Origin: Acidobacteriota bacterium
Lineage (GTDB): Bacteria > Acidobacteriota > Vicinamibacteria > Fen-336
Length of the DNA stretch: 62,901 nucleotides
Reading direction: 5' to 3'
Assembly (NCBI GenBank): GCA_022340585.1
Contig: JAJDNS010000134.1
Location: forward strand, 1 to 62,901
Position 1 is the first letter of the stretch; every line of letters starts with the position of its first letter. The notes below the pieces were generated by a model that did not search any database, was not told where the DNA came from, and saw only the letters and a program-made list of their open reading frames with translations. Both the position numbers and the translations under genes were made by a program. Positions 8,676 through 17,333 of this stretch are shown here, piece by piece.

Positions 8676-9851
8676 TCAAACGCGGCGGGCGGGGTGCGGC
8701 TCGGGCACGGCGAGGTGGAGGCCCGCGGCGGCGGTGGCGGCGAGGGCCGCCCCCACCCCGAGGGCGGTGGCGGCCCCGTACCGCTGCCAGAGCAGGCCCG
8801 TGAGAAGGCTGGCGGGGAGCAGAGCGGCACCGCTGACGGCGTGGAAGAGGCCGAAGGCGCGTCCGCGGGCCGAGGGACCGGCGAGATCGGCCACCAGCGC
8901 CCGCTCCGGGCCCTCGGTGAGGGCGTGGAAGAGCCCGTAGACGGCAAAGAGCCCCACGATCTGGAGGGGTGCGCGGGCGACGGCGAAGCCGGCGTAGGAG
9001 AGCCCGTACAGCGTCCAGCCGAGGAGGATGACCTTCTTGCGCCCCAGTCGATCGGAAAGGCTGCCCCCCCACGTGCTGGTTCCGGCCTTGACCAGGTGGT
9101 GCCAGGCCCAGAGGAGCGGCACGAGGGCCAGGGTCAGGCCGGTCTCCTGGGCTCGGAGGAGGAGGAAGGCGTCCGAGGAGTTGCCAAGGGTGAAGACGGC
9201 GAGGACGACGAGGTAGCGTCGGAAGCCGCTCCCCAGGGGTGCGTCGGCGTCCGCGGCGAGGGGGCTGGCGGCGTGGGCCAGGGGCCCTTCCTCCCGCACC
9301 CCGAAGACGAGAACGACCACGGCCAGGACCGCCGGCACGGCGGCGGCGGCGAAGACCACGCGCAGGTTGGAGGTGAAGAGGAGGACGGCCGATGCCAGCA
9401 AGGGGCCCGCCATCGCCCCCGCGTGATCCAGGGCCCGGTGGAACCCGAAGGCCCGTCCGTGCTGGCCCGGGACCGTGACCTCGGCCAGGAGAGCGTCGCG
9501 GGGCGCGCCCCGAACGCCCTTGCCGAGACGATCGGCCAGGCGGACGGCGAGGAGGTGGGCGGGGACGGTCGCCAGAGCCACGAGGGGGCGGGCGAGGGAG
9601 GACACACCGTAGCCGACGACCACGAGAGGCTTGCGGCGGGCCAGGCGATCCGAGACCCTCCCGGACACGATCTTGACCAGCGCGGCCAACGCCTCGGCCA
9701 GGCCCTCGATCACACCGAGAACCGCCGGGCCCGCCCGGAGGGGACCGGTCAGGAAGGCGGGGAGCAGCGGGTAGATCATCTCGCTGCTGGCGTCGGTGAA
9801 CAGGCTGACGAGACCGAGGGCCTTGACGTTGCGGTGGAGGGGCGGGGGCAT
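8676..9851 (-). CDS. MFS transporter
   Basis: A 391-residue major facilitator with about 12 membrane helices. The N-terminus reads LVSLFTDASSEMIYPLLPAFL. The intracellular loop 2-3 motif is GRVSDRLARRKPL, and GGSLSDRLGRKKVILLG is its repeat in the second half, both close to the MFS A-motif. The closest pattern is the exporter-like clade beginning FTDxSSEMIYPLLP; the substrate cannot be read from sequence. It lies 2 nt after the sulfatase-fold gene on the same strand, so the two are probably cotranscribed, possibly to export or import a product of that enzyme. Confidence 0.85.
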   Translation of the reverse strand: MPPPLHRNVKALGLVSLFTDASSEMIYPLLPAFLTGPLRAGPAVLGVIEGLAEALAALVKIVSGRVSDRLARRKPLVVVGYGVSSLARPLVALATVPAHLLAVRLADRLGKGVRGAPRDALLAEVTVPGQHGRAFGFHRALDHAGAMAGPLLASAVLLFTSNLRVVFAAAAVPAVLAVVVLVFGVREEGPLAHAASPLAADADAPLGSGFRRYLVVLAVFTLGNSSDAFLLLRAQETGLTLALVPLLWAWHHLVKAGTSTWGGSLSDRLGRKKVILLGWTLYGLSYAGFAVARAPLQIVGLFAVYGLFHALTEGPERALVADLAGPSARGRAFGLFHAVSGAALLPASLLTGLLWQRYGAATALGVGAALAATAAAGLHLAVPEPHPARRV

Positions 9852-9853
9852 CC

Positions 9854-11323
9854 CTACTCGACGTAGCCCAGTGCCTTCAGGCCCTCCAGGGTCTCCGGCG
9901 AGATCGAGCCCGTCTCCGGGGTGCCCACGACGACGAGGCGCCGTCGGAGATCCTCTTCCATGGTCCGCGCGCGTCGCGCCGACGGACCATCCTCCGCGTC
10001 CAGGAGGTCGTGGCGCTCCCCCGGGTCACGGAGGAGGTCGAAGAGGGACGCCTCCGCGTCGGGGGGCACGAAGCTGCGCCCCCTCGCCTCTACCACGGGG
10101 GCCGGGATGGACAGGACGAGCTTGTAGCCCTCGTCCCGCAGGCCCTTCATCTCCTCGCCCTCGGACAGGGACTCGCTGAGCGCGGCCCGCGGCTCCCAGT
10201 CCCCCGGGCTCTCCCAGAGGGGCCGCAGCGATCGGCCCTGGACCTCCGGGGGGACGGGTAGACCCAGGACGTCGAGAATCGTGGGCATGACGTCGATCGA
10301 GGCCGTCACCTGAGGGATCCGCCGGCCGACCTTCTGGCCCGGGAAGCGGATGATCAGGGGAACGTGGACCAGCTCCTCGTAGAGCGTGTGACCGTGGACG
10401 TTGTAGAAGCCGTCCCCGAATGGAGCCGGCCGCCCCTCTTCGCCGAGCTGCTCGCCGTGATCGCTGGTCAGCACCAGAAGGGTGCGCTGGTCGAGACCCC
10501 GCGCGCGGAGGAAATCCAGGAGCACACCCAGCCATCGGTCGAAGGAGCGAACGCCGCCGTCGTAGAGGGCCCGGGTGACCTCGGGGGTGTAGGCGTCGTG
10601 GCTCCGCATCACCCGCTTGGCCGCTCGGACCTGGACCCAGCCCCCCTTCTCGGGAAGGCCCTGGAGGCGGCGTCCCAGGGCCCGGGCCCGGGCCTCGGGG
10701 AGCACGTCCCCCAGGAAGGTGGGGGCGACGTAGGGTGCGTGCACCTCGAACGTGTGCCAGAAGAGGAAGAAGGGCTCCTCCTGGGCGTCGATCCATCGAA
10801 GCACGCGGCCGACCCTCTCCCGGTTCAGCTTCACCATGGAGGTGTCGTAGGTGTCGAAGCCCTGGTCGAACCCGATCCGGGGGTCCAGCGTCGTCCCGCC
10901 GGTGAAGGCCCCCGTCGACCAGCCCCGGGCGGCCAGGGCCTCGGCCAGGGTCATGATGGAGGCGGGCAGCCGGTGCAGGACCCGGTCCCCGTGCAGGGCC
11001 TCCCGCAGTGCCCGGTCGCTTCCGGTCACGCCGTGGCGGGTGGGTGTGAGCCCGGTCAGGAGGCTGAGATGGGAGGGGGTGGTCCAGGGTGCCGCGGCCA
11101 GGTGGACCTCGAAGACGTGGGCCTCGGCGGCCAGGGCGTCGATCCTCGGGCTCGTCGGCCGAGTCTCGTACCCGTAGGCGCCGAGGTGATCCGCCCGCAA
11201 CGTGTCCGCCGAGACGAGGATGACGTTCGGTGGAGAGGCGCCCCGTCGCCCGCCGCGGCACACCACCGCGGCCACGACCAGGGTCATGGCCACGGCGGCG
11301 ACGGCTCCGCGGAGGGAGTTCAT
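9854..11323 (-). CDS. Sulfatase/alkaline phosphatase-superfamily hydrolase, membrane-anchored
   Basis: A 489-residue enzyme with an N-terminal membrane anchor (residues about 6-23) and a sulfatase-type catalytic domain. NVILVSADTLRADHLGAYGY holds the first metal-binding Asp pair and LTSDHGEQLGEEGR holds the later Asp-His pair. At the nucleophile position the sequence is TTPSHLSLLTG rather than the C/S-x-P-x-R of formylglycine sulfatases. Thr is therefore the likely nucleophile, as in phosphotransferases and phosphodiesterases of the same fold. A phosphate- or phospholipid-modifying role at the envelope is as plausible as sulfate release. It is followed 2 nt later by the MFS gene. Confidence 0.82.
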   Translation of the reverse strand: MNSLRGAVAAVAMTLVVAAVVCRGGRRGASPPNVILVSADTLRADHLGAYGYETRPTSPRIDALAAEAHVFEVHLAAAPWTTPSHLSLLTGLTPTRHGVTGSDRALREALHGDRVLHRLPASIMTLAEALAARGWSTGAFTGGTTLDPRIGFDQGFDTYDTSMVKLNRERVGRVLRWIDAQEEPFFLFWHTFEVHAPYVAPTFLGDVLPEARARALGRRLQGLPEKGGWVQVRAAKRVMRSHDAYTPEVTRALYDGGVRSFDRWLGVLLDFLRARGLDQRTLLVLTSDHGEQLGEEGRPAPFGDGFYNVHGHTLYEELVHVPLIIRFPGQKVGRRIPQVTASIDVMPTILDVLGLPVPPEVQGRSLRPLWESPGDWEPRAALSESLSEGEEMKGLRDEGYKLVLSIPAPVVEARGRSFVPPDAEASLFDLLRDPGERHDLLDAEDGPSARRARTMEEDLRRRLVVVGTPETGSISPETLEGLKALGYVE

Positions 11324-11331
11324 CGGGGGGC

Positions 11332-12711
11332 TCAGGTCCGCTTCTCGCTCCAGCTGCCGCGGGTGAAGTCGGGGAACGACAGGGGCGCCGAGCGCTGGGC
11401 GACGGAGAGCTCACTGAGCGGGGCGGGGGCGCTCCAGCTCGCGCCGTCGTAGACGTCCATGTCCGGCGCGAGGCCCTCGCGGAAGCACTCGATCAGCCGC
11501 CAGCACATGATGTAGTCCATTCCGCCGTGCCCCCCACCGCGCGCCGTCTCACCGAGCTTCTTCCACAGTGCGTGCTCGAAGCGGTCCTCGACGCCCCCCG
11601 GCTTCCTCTCCTCGGGGTTCACGGCCTGCCACTCGTGCTCCTCCTGGCCGTCGAGGAAGAGCCGGGACGGGTAGCTGCGGAAGGTGCCCTTCGTCCCCGA
11701 GAGGAGGTTGATCCGGTCGTAGGGGCGCGGTGATATGACGTCGTGCTGGAGGACGATGCTGCGTCCCCCCGCGGTCTTGATGAGGCTCGTGTTCATGTCT
11801 CCGCAGTCGTAGGTCTCCATCCGCCTCGGGTCGCCGGCCTCGAGGGTGCGGTCCCGGTAGGCCTGCAGTCCCACCGAGGGAGAGCTCATCGAGACCATGA
11901 ACTCGAAGCGGTCCCCGCGGTTGATGTCGAGGTAGCGAGCCACCGGGCCGAGGCCGTGAGTGGGATACAGGTTGCCGTTTCGTCGCCAGTGTTCGAACCG
12001 GCGCCAGAGTCCCTCGCCCCGGTCCGCGAACAGCAGCGAGCGCAGGTCGTGGATGTAGGCGCACTCGGCGTGGGTCAGCACGCCCAGCTCTCCGGCGCGG
12101 ACCATGTTGAGGACGAACAGCTCGTCCCAGCCGTAGCAGGCGTTCTCGAGCATCATGCAGTGCCGGCGAGTGCGCTCGGAGGCGTCAACGAGACGCCAGC
12201 AGCCCTCGAGGGTGCTGGCCGCCGGGACCTCGACCCCGACGTGAGCCCCGCCTTCCATCGCCGCCACCGCCATCCGGACGTGCCAGTTCCAGGGGGTGGC
12301 CACGAAGACGAGGTCGAGATCGTCCCGGGCGCAGAGATTCTCGAAGTCCTTCTCTCCCTTCGAGTAGCCCTCGGCCCGGGCCTGGCCGGCCTTCTCGATC
12401 ATGGCCTGCGCTCTCTCGACCTTCTCGGGCACGAGGTCGCAGATGGCCTTCACCTCGACCCCTTCGACGCCGAGCATGTTGCGGAGCAGGCTTCTCCCCC
12501 GGCCCCCGCACCCGATGAGCCCAAAGCGCACCCGGTCGTGCTTCTCGAACGGGACCCCGATCATGGACGAGGCGTCCTTCGGACGGGGTGGGGACGCCGG
12601 CACTCCCTCCCCGGCGCGGGCGAGGCCGCCGAGGCCGGCGCCGGCCGCGGTGCCGGCGGCGACCTGGAGCAGGTGGCGGCGGGACGGCGAGCGCGGCGTC
12701 TCATCGGTCAT
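11332..12711 (-). CDS. Tat-exported Gfo/Idh/MocA-fold protein, GH109-like (alpha-N-acetylgalactosaminidase family)
   Basis: A 459-residue NAD-dependent glycosidase-type protein. The N-terminus SRRHLLQ followed by an Ala/Gly-rich stretch is a twin-arginine signal. RFGLIGCGGRGRSLLRNML is the Rossmann nucleotide-binding turn. The C-terminal half has THGLGPVARYLDINRGDRF, GGHGGMDYIMCWRLIECF and PDMDVYDGASWSAPAPLSE, hallmarks of the GH109 group, which cleaves alpha-N-acetylgalactosamine through NAD chemistry. The ATG at 12711 follows an AGGAGGAAGCC ribosome binding site; the frame open upstream of it antisense to PPK2 is not coding. It lies 8 nt upstream of the sulfatase-fold gene, so the three genes 12711-8676 may form a glycan-processing operon. 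Confidence 0.86.
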   Translation of the reverse strand: MTDETPRSPSRRHLLQVAAGTAAGAGLGGLARAGEGVPASPPRPKDASSMIGVPFEKHDRVRFGLIGCGGRGRSLLRNMLGVEGVEVKAICDLVPEKVERAQAMIEKAGQARAEGYSKGEKDFENLCARDDLDLVFVATPWNWHVRMAVAAMEGGAHVGVEVPAASTLEGCWRLVDASERTRRHCMMLENACYGWDELFVLNMVRAGELGVLTHAECAYIHDLRSLLFADRGEGLWRRFEHWRRNGNLYPTHGLGPVARYLDINRGDRFEFMVSMSSPSVGLQAYRDRTLEAGDPRRMETYDCGDMNTSLIKTAGGRSIVLQHDVISPRPYDRINLLSGTKGTFRSYPSRLFLDGQEEHEWQAVNPEERKPGGVEDRFEHALWKKLGETARGGGHGGMDYIMCWRLIECFREGLAPDMDVYDGASWSAPAPLSELSVAQRSAPLSFPDFTRGSWSEKRT

Positions 12712-12813
12712 GGCTTCCTCCTCAAACACGACCTCCGAGCATACCTCGATCGGTCGCTTCGTATAGACTCGGACCCCGCGCGTGGTGGGCTCCGGCGGGA
12801 GAGGAGGTGTCTC

Positions 12814-13713
12814 ATGGCCAGTCGCCGCAAGAGGATCGAATCTCTCATCGCGCCGTATCGGGTGACCGAGGGGAAGGGCTTCCGCCTGAAGCGGATCGAT
12901 CCCGACGACACCGGCGGCCTCGAGAAGGAGGAGGCGCGGGGGCTCCTCCGGCGCGGCATCGAGAGGCTCGCCGCCATGCAGGACAGGCTCTACGCCCAGG
13001 ACCAGTGGGGCGTTCTCCTGGTGTTCCAGGCCATGGACGCCGCGGGCAAGGACTCCACGATCAAACACGTCATGTCCGGCATCAACCCCCAGGGATGCCA
13101 GGTGTCCTCCTTCAAGACCCCGACCTCGACCGAGCTCGACCACGACTTCATGTGGCGCACGTCGAGCGCCCTTCCCGAGCGTGGCCGGATCGGGATCTTC
13201 AACCGCTCCTACTACGAGGAGGTCCTCGTGGTGCGGGTGCACCCCTCGATCCTCGAGGGACAGAAGCTGCCGAAGCGCGTCGTGACGAAGCGGATCTGGA
13301 AGGAGCGCTACGAGGACATCGCCGCCTTCGAGCGCTATCTGGCCCGGCAGGGATTCGTCATCCTGAAGTTCTTCCTCCACGTCTCGAAGAAGGAGCAGGA
13401 GAAGCGGTTCCTCGACCGGCTGGACCGTCCGGAGAAGAACTGGAAGTTCTCCATGGCCGACGTTCGGGAGCGCGAGCACTGGGACGACTACCAGCACGCC
13501 TACGAGGAGCTGGTCCGGGCCACGTCCGCTCCCCATGCCCCCTGGTACGTGGTTCCCGCCGACCGGAAGTGGTTCACTCGGCTCGTGGTGGCCGCGGCCA
13601 TCCACGACGCCCTCGATCGCCTGAAGCTCGCCTACCCGACGGTCAGCGAGGAGAAGAAGGAGGAGCTGGTGGCGGCCCGGGCCGAGCTCGTCGGCACCGA
13701 CGAGCCTACTTGA
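12814..13713 (+). CDS. ppk2: Polyphosphate kinase 2 family protein
   Basis: A 299-residue single-domain PPK2 that transfers phosphate between polyphosphate and nucleotides. The Walker A-like FQAMDAAGKDSTIKH lies near residue 70. FNRSYYEEVLVVRVHP and later RFLDRLDRPEKNWKFS are family motifs that include the lid and Walker B region. Length and the short N-terminal region fit the class using AMP/ADP or NDP, but class cannot be fixed by eye. ATG 12814 has a GAGGAGG ribosome binding site. It is divergent from the GH109-like gene across about 100 bp and overlaps the sigma-54 activator gene at its 3' end by 8 bp, tail to tail. Confidence 0.92.
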   Translation: MASRRKRIESLIAPYRVTEGKGFRLKRIDPDDTGGLEKEEARGLLRRGIERLAAMQDRLYAQDQWGVLLVFQAMDAAGKDSTIKHVMSGINPQGCQVSSFKTPTSTELDHDFMWRTSSALPERGRIGIFNRSYYEEVLVVRVHPSILEGQKLPKRVVTKRIWKERYEDIAAFERYLARQGFVILKFFLHVSKKEQEKRFLDRLDRPEKNWKFSMADVREREHWDDYQHAYEELVRATSAPHAPWYVVPADRKWFTRLVVAAAIHDALDRLKLAYPTVSEEKKEELVAARAELVGTDEPT

Positions 13714-15235
13714 ACCTCGACGGGTCCAGGCCGTGCTTGCGCACCGCGTACCCGATGATGCGCTCGGTGGTGTGCAGCAGGCGGGCGGCTCGCGCCCGGT
13801 TGCCCCGCGCGCTCTTGAGCGCGTCGAGGACCAGGTCCTTCTCGTGGGCGGCGAGGGCGTCCTTGAGGGACTGGCGCGGCAGCGTCCCCGAGACCTCGGC
13901 GGTCTGGAGGCTGGGGGGCAGGTGGTGGGCGTGGATGGCGCCTCCCTCGCAGACCAGCAGGGCCCGCTCGATGCAGTTCTCCAGCTCGCGGACGTTGCCC
14001 GGCCAGTGGTAGCTCATCAGGAGGTCGATGGCACTGGTGGCGATCCGCCGCACGTCCTTGCCCTGCCCCGCCGCGTACTTCTCGACGAAGTGGTCGGCGA
14101 GGAGGGAGATGTCGGTCTTGCGCTCCCGGAGCGGCGGCAGGAAGATGCCGAACACGTTGAGGCGGTAGAACAGGTCCTCCCGAAAGGTGCCCTGGCGCAC
14201 CGCCTCCTCGAGGTCCTTGTTCGTCGCGGCCACGAGACGGACGTCCACCTTGATGGAGTCGACGCTGCCGAGCCGCTCGATCTCCCTCTCCTGCAGCACC
14301 CGGAGGAGCTTGATCTGGATGGCCGGAGAGAGCTCGCCGATCTCGTCGAGGAAGAGGGTTCCCCCGTGCGCGAGCTCGAAGCGACCCTTCTTCTGTGACC
14401 GGGCGTCGGTGAAGGCCCCCGGCTCGTAGCCGAACAGCTCGGACTCGACGAGTGTCTCCGGCAGGGCCGCGCAGCTCACCTTGACGAAGGGCTTCTTCGC
14501 CCGGGGGGAGGAGTAGTGCAGCGCGTGGGCCACGAGCTCCTTGCCCGTTCCCGACTCCCCGCGGAGCAGCACGGTGGTGTTCGACGGGGCCACCTGGGCC
14601 ACCTGCTCGTAGACCTGCTGCATGGCCCGGCTGGCGCCCACGATGTTGCGGAGGTCATAGCGCTCGGTGAGCTCCTGACGGAGCTTCGTGTTCTCGTCCA
14701 GGAGCCGCTTCCTCTCCGCCTCCACGAGGTGGTGCACCCGGACGGCCTGGCCGACCATGGAGCCCACCACGCCGAGAAACTGCGCCTCCTGCTCGTACCC
14801 GCGGTCGCGGCTGTAGGGGAGGGCGGCCCCGAGGGCACCCACCGTGCGCCGCTCGGCCCGGATCGGCACGCAGATGTAGGAGAGCTCGTTTTCTCGGGAG
14901 CGGCGAAAGACCTGCGTTCGGTCGAGGAAGAGCGGCTCGCGGCTCACCCGCGGCACGATCACCGGACGTCCGCTCTGGACGACCCGGCCGGTGATGCCCT
15001 CGCCCATGCGGTACCGCGTCCGGGCGTTCGTGGTCCCCCCGCTGGCGGCCTCGACGGCGAGGTCGCCAGCCTCGTCGTCCCGAAGGACGATGATCCCCGA
15101 GAGCGTCCCGTGGTTCTCCTCGAGAATGGCGAGGACCCGCTGCAGGGCGGTGCGGAGGTTCAGGGTCGTGCCGAGGGTCTGGCTGACCTCGAGGAGGTCC
15201 GGGAGCTGACGGGGATCGGGGTGGCGCGACGACAT
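13706..15235 (-). CDS. Sigma-54-dependent activator, NifA-like (GAF-AAA+-Fis), with GAFTDA loop
   Basis: A 509-residue enhancer-binding protein that activates sigma-54 RNA polymerase. Residues about 1-180 form a GAF sensor. The AAA+ domain has Walker A GESGTGKE, Walker B GGTLFLDEIGEL and the arginine-finger region FREDLFYRLNVF. The end is a Fis-type helix-turn-helix ending GYAVRKHGLDPSRF, as in NifA proteins. The sigma-54-contacting loop reads GYEPGAFTDARSQ, so the second Gly of GAFTGA is Asp. The gene follows the GGDEF-PilZ gene on the same strand, separated by 150 bp with a long inverted repeat. The target genes are unknown. The family assignment is very safe; what the GAF domain binds is not visible. 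Confidence 0.93.
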   Translation of the reverse strand: MSSRHPDPRQLPDLLEVSQTLGTTLNLRTALQRVLAILEENHGTLSGIIVLRDDEAGDLAVEAASGGTTNARTRYRMGEGITGRVVQSGRPVIVPRVSREPLFLDRTQVFRRSRENELSYICVPIRAERRTVGALGAALPYSRDRGYEQEAQFLGVVGSMVGQAVRVHHLVEAERKRLLDENTKLRQELTERYDLRNIVGASRAMQQVYEQVAQVAPSNTTVLLRGESGTGKELVAHALHYSSPRAKKPFVKVSCAALPETLVESELFGYEPGAFTDARSQKKGRFELAHGGTLFLDEIGELSPAIQIKLLRVLQEREIERLGSVDSIKVDVRLVAATNKDLEEAVRQGTFREDLFYRLNVFGIFLPPLRERKTDISLLADHFVEKYAAGQGKDVRRIATSAIDLLMSYHWPGNVRELENCIERALLVCEGGAIHAHHLPPSLQTAEVSGTLPRQSLKDALAAHEKDLVLDALKSARGNRARAARLLHTTERIIGYAVRKHGLDPSRFK

Positions 15236-15288
15236 GAAGGGATTCTGACGGAAATGTCGTTCGAGCTCCAGTCAGCGACACGCCTGTC

Positions 15289-15338
15289 GGTGTGCCCCGG
15301 GAAAGCCCCCGCCGCGACCCCGGGTCGGGGGGCACACC
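15289..15338 (-). promoter_or_regulatory. Long inverted repeat between the GGDEF-PilZ and sigma-54 activator genes
   Basis: Perfect 10-bp arms GGTGTGCCCC and GGGGCACACC are separated by 30 bp that contain a further CCCCGGG-type pairing. It lies in the leader of the activator and after the stop of the GGDEF gene. It has no T tract, so it could be a terminator, an attenuator or a protein-binding site. Confidence 0.5.
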
Positions 15339-15385
15339 TCAGCGACGAGCAGGAGGACCAGCGGGAGCGTCGTGGACGAGGAGGC

Positions 15386-16582
15386 TCAGCCCTTCGGAGG
15401 TTGAGCCTCGGGCCTCGCCTCGTCCGGGTCCACGAAGCGGATTCCCACGTCGAAGACCGGCTCGTCCTCCCCCGGGACCGGCTGCTGGTGCACGACCTCG
15501 CCGCGGAACCGGACCGGCTCGGCGTCCGGGGTCTCGATGAGCAGGCTCACGGTGCTGCCCATGGGCACCTTGCGTCGCAGGCTGACCAGCAGGCCCCCGT
15601 CGGAGACGTTCTTGACCCTCGCCGGGGCCGGTCCCTCGGTGGTCGACAGCTGCACGTCGGGCTGGGCCGGGACCCGCCGGTGGCGCCGCCGCTCGCCCTG
15701 GGCGAGCAGGATCCGGTTCTTCCCCGCCGCCTTGGCCCGGTAGAGTCCGGCGTCGGCCTGCACGATCAGGTCGGCGGGAGTGCTCGCGTCCTCCGGGAAC
15801 AGGGCGAGCCCGCCGGAGATCGTGACCCGGGGACGCTTGCGCTGGAACCGTTTCTCGATGCGGACACGAATCCGCTCGGCGACCACGAAGGCCCCGAGGC
15901 GGGTCGTGTCGGGGAGCAGGACCGCGAACTCCTCGCCACCGTACCGCGCGGCCACATCGATCTCGCGCACCGAGTCGCGGATGATGGCCGCCGCCTTCAT
16001 GAGGGCCCGGTCGCCCTCGACGTGTCCGCGGTGGTCGTTGACCCGCTTGAAGTCGTCGAGATCGAGAAGCAGCAGCGACGCCTTCAACCCGTGGCGCTTC
16101 GAGCGCAGGACCTCCTGGCGCAGGGCCTGGAGGAAGTAGGCGTGGTTGTAGAGCCCGGTCAGACCGTCGGTCACCGCCGAGCGCTCGGTGCGCTCGTAGA
16201 TCGCGAGCTCGATCATCTTCGGGTTCTTGAGCTCGCGGCTCAGGTTCACGAAGTAGTCGAGGAGCGCGACGCGGAGACCGGGGTCGCGCCGGAGCGCCTC
16301 GCGGAGCACCTTGCGGTGGGCGACGATCCGCCTCCAGTGCTTCGTGGCCTGGGTCTCGGTGAAGTCGAGGTGGGTGAGCAGGTAGAGAAGGGGCGCGTAG
16401 AGGGAATCCCCCTGACCCTTGTTCTTCTCAAACTCCTCCAGCAGCTTCTCCTCCCGGTCGGGACCGGCCTCGAGAAGCTCGAGCAGCGACTGGCGGAAAC
16501 GCAGAGATTCGGCCGGACTCTTCACCCGCAGTGGTTCCTTGGTTGCGACGGCCGGCGAGACTGTATGATAGCGGCTCGCCAT
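15386..16582 (-). CDS. Diguanylate cyclase with C-terminal PilZ domain
   Basis: This protein synthesises cyclic di-GMP and also carries a receptor domain for it. The first 140 residues are helical with no recognised domain. The GGDEF domain begins near DGLTGLYNHAYFL; the catalytic signature is YGGEEFAVLLPD. REID ends five residues before GGEEF, matching the RxxD inhibitory I-site. The C-terminus is a PilZ domain with RRHRR followed by NVSDGGLLV, the full RxxxR...N/DxSxxG signature. The ATG at 16582 was preferred to one at 16645 because the longer form would overlap the divergent gene. The GGDEF-PilZ fusion suggests activity tuned by its own product. It is followed by the sigma-54 activator. 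Confidence 0.9.
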   Translation of the reverse strand: MASRYHTVSPAVATKEPLRVKSPAESLRFRQSLLELLEAGPDREEKLLEEFEKNKGQGDSLYAPLLYLLTHLDFTETQATKHWRRIVAHRKVLREALRRDPGLRVALLDYFVNLSRELKNPKMIELAIYERTERSAVTDGLTGLYNHAYFLQALRQEVLRSKRHGLKASLLLLDLDDFKRVNDHRGHVEGDRALMKAAAIIRDSVREIDVAARYGGEEFAVLLPDTTRLGAFVVAERIRVRIEKRFQRKRPRVTISGGLALFPEDASTPADLIVQADAGLYRAKAAGKNRILLAQGERRRHRRVPAQPDVQLSTTEGPAPARVKNVSDGGLLVSLRRKVPMGSTVSLLIETPDAEPVRFRGEVVHQQPVPGEDEPVFDVGIRFVDPDEARPEAQPPKG

Positions 16583-16610
16583 TGTCCATAGACTCTTTGG
16601 GGAAATCGCC

Positions 16611-17333
16611 GTGTTCTTGACGGGCGCACTCACACTCGCACTCACACTCCTGGCCGCTCCCTCGACGTCCGGTCTGTACTTCGAGCAAACGACAATCGTG
16701 TACGTCGAGGGTCAACCGGCGGGTCCGGGAGTACACACCCGGACGTGGCACGCGGGTTCGAGTATGCGTCTGGAGGCGGGCGACACCCCGGCCGGGACCG
16801 CCCTGGTTCTGCGCCTCGACCTCGACCGGGCCTGGCGCCTCGATCCCGGCCAGCGCGTCGCCGTCGAGCTGGACGCCGGGCGCCTCAAGGCTCGGTCACA
16901 GGCCGACGCTGCGTTCGCCGCCGGCCTGATGGGCGGAGGCGAGGACGGCGCGGTGAGGACGCAGGCCCTGGAAGGCTCGCGCACCGTCGCCGGTCACGTC
17001 TGCCGCGGCTACCAGCTCACCGGGCCCTCGGTGCAGATGGTGCTCTGGGTGGCCGAGGACCTGCCGGTGGGGGTCGACACGTTCGCCGATCTCCTGGAGT
17101 GGTCGGGAGCAAGCCGCTCCCTGGGCGGCCTTCTGACCCGGATCCGAGCGCTCCCCGGCTTTCCCCTGCAGACGCGGACGCGCATCGACGTCCTCGGCGA
17201 GATCAGGGAGACGGTGTCCACGGTGACCACGATCGACGTGGGACCCCAGCCGCGCGAGCTCTTCGAGGTGCCCGCGGGCTGGCGCGTGGTGGCCGAGGCC
17301 CCGGCCCCCACCTCGGAAGGAGATCCTGAATGA
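16611..17333 (+). CDS. Secreted protein of unknown function (DUF4412-like)
   Basis: A 240-residue protein with a short N-terminal hydrophobic signal (FLTGALTLALTLLAAP). The pattern TTIVYVEGQP...MRLEAGD, then a hydrophobic binding region and VAGHVCRGYQL, resembles DUF4412-type periplasmic lipocalin-like proteins. The match is by general pattern only. The start is a GTG at 16611. It is divergent from the GGDEF gene (28 bp) and its stop overlaps the next gene's ATG (ATGA), so the two are coupled. No catalytic motif is visible. Confidence 0.7.
   Translation: MFLTGALTLALTLLAAPSTSGLYFEQTTIVYVEGQPAGPGVHTRTWHAGSSMRLEAGDTPAGTALVLRLDLDRAWRLDPGQRVAVELDAGRLKARSQADAAFAAGLMGGGEDGAVRTQALEGSRTVAGHVCRGYQLTGPSVQMVLWVAEDLPVGVDTFADLLEWSGASRSLGGLLTRIRALPGFPLQTRTRIDVLGEIRETVSTVTTIDVGPQPRELFEVPAGWRVVAEAPAPTSEGDPE

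Noticed and set aside
6579..9866. 1095-codon plus-strand frame across the BrkB and MFS genes
   Set aside because: It crosses two real genes in the wrong frame and has the composition of shifted high-GC sequence.
12712..13605. N-terminal extension of the GH109-like gene through the PPK2 region
   Set aside because: The frame is open, but the Tat signal, the AGGAGG site and the opposite-strand PPK2 motifs all fix the start at 12711.
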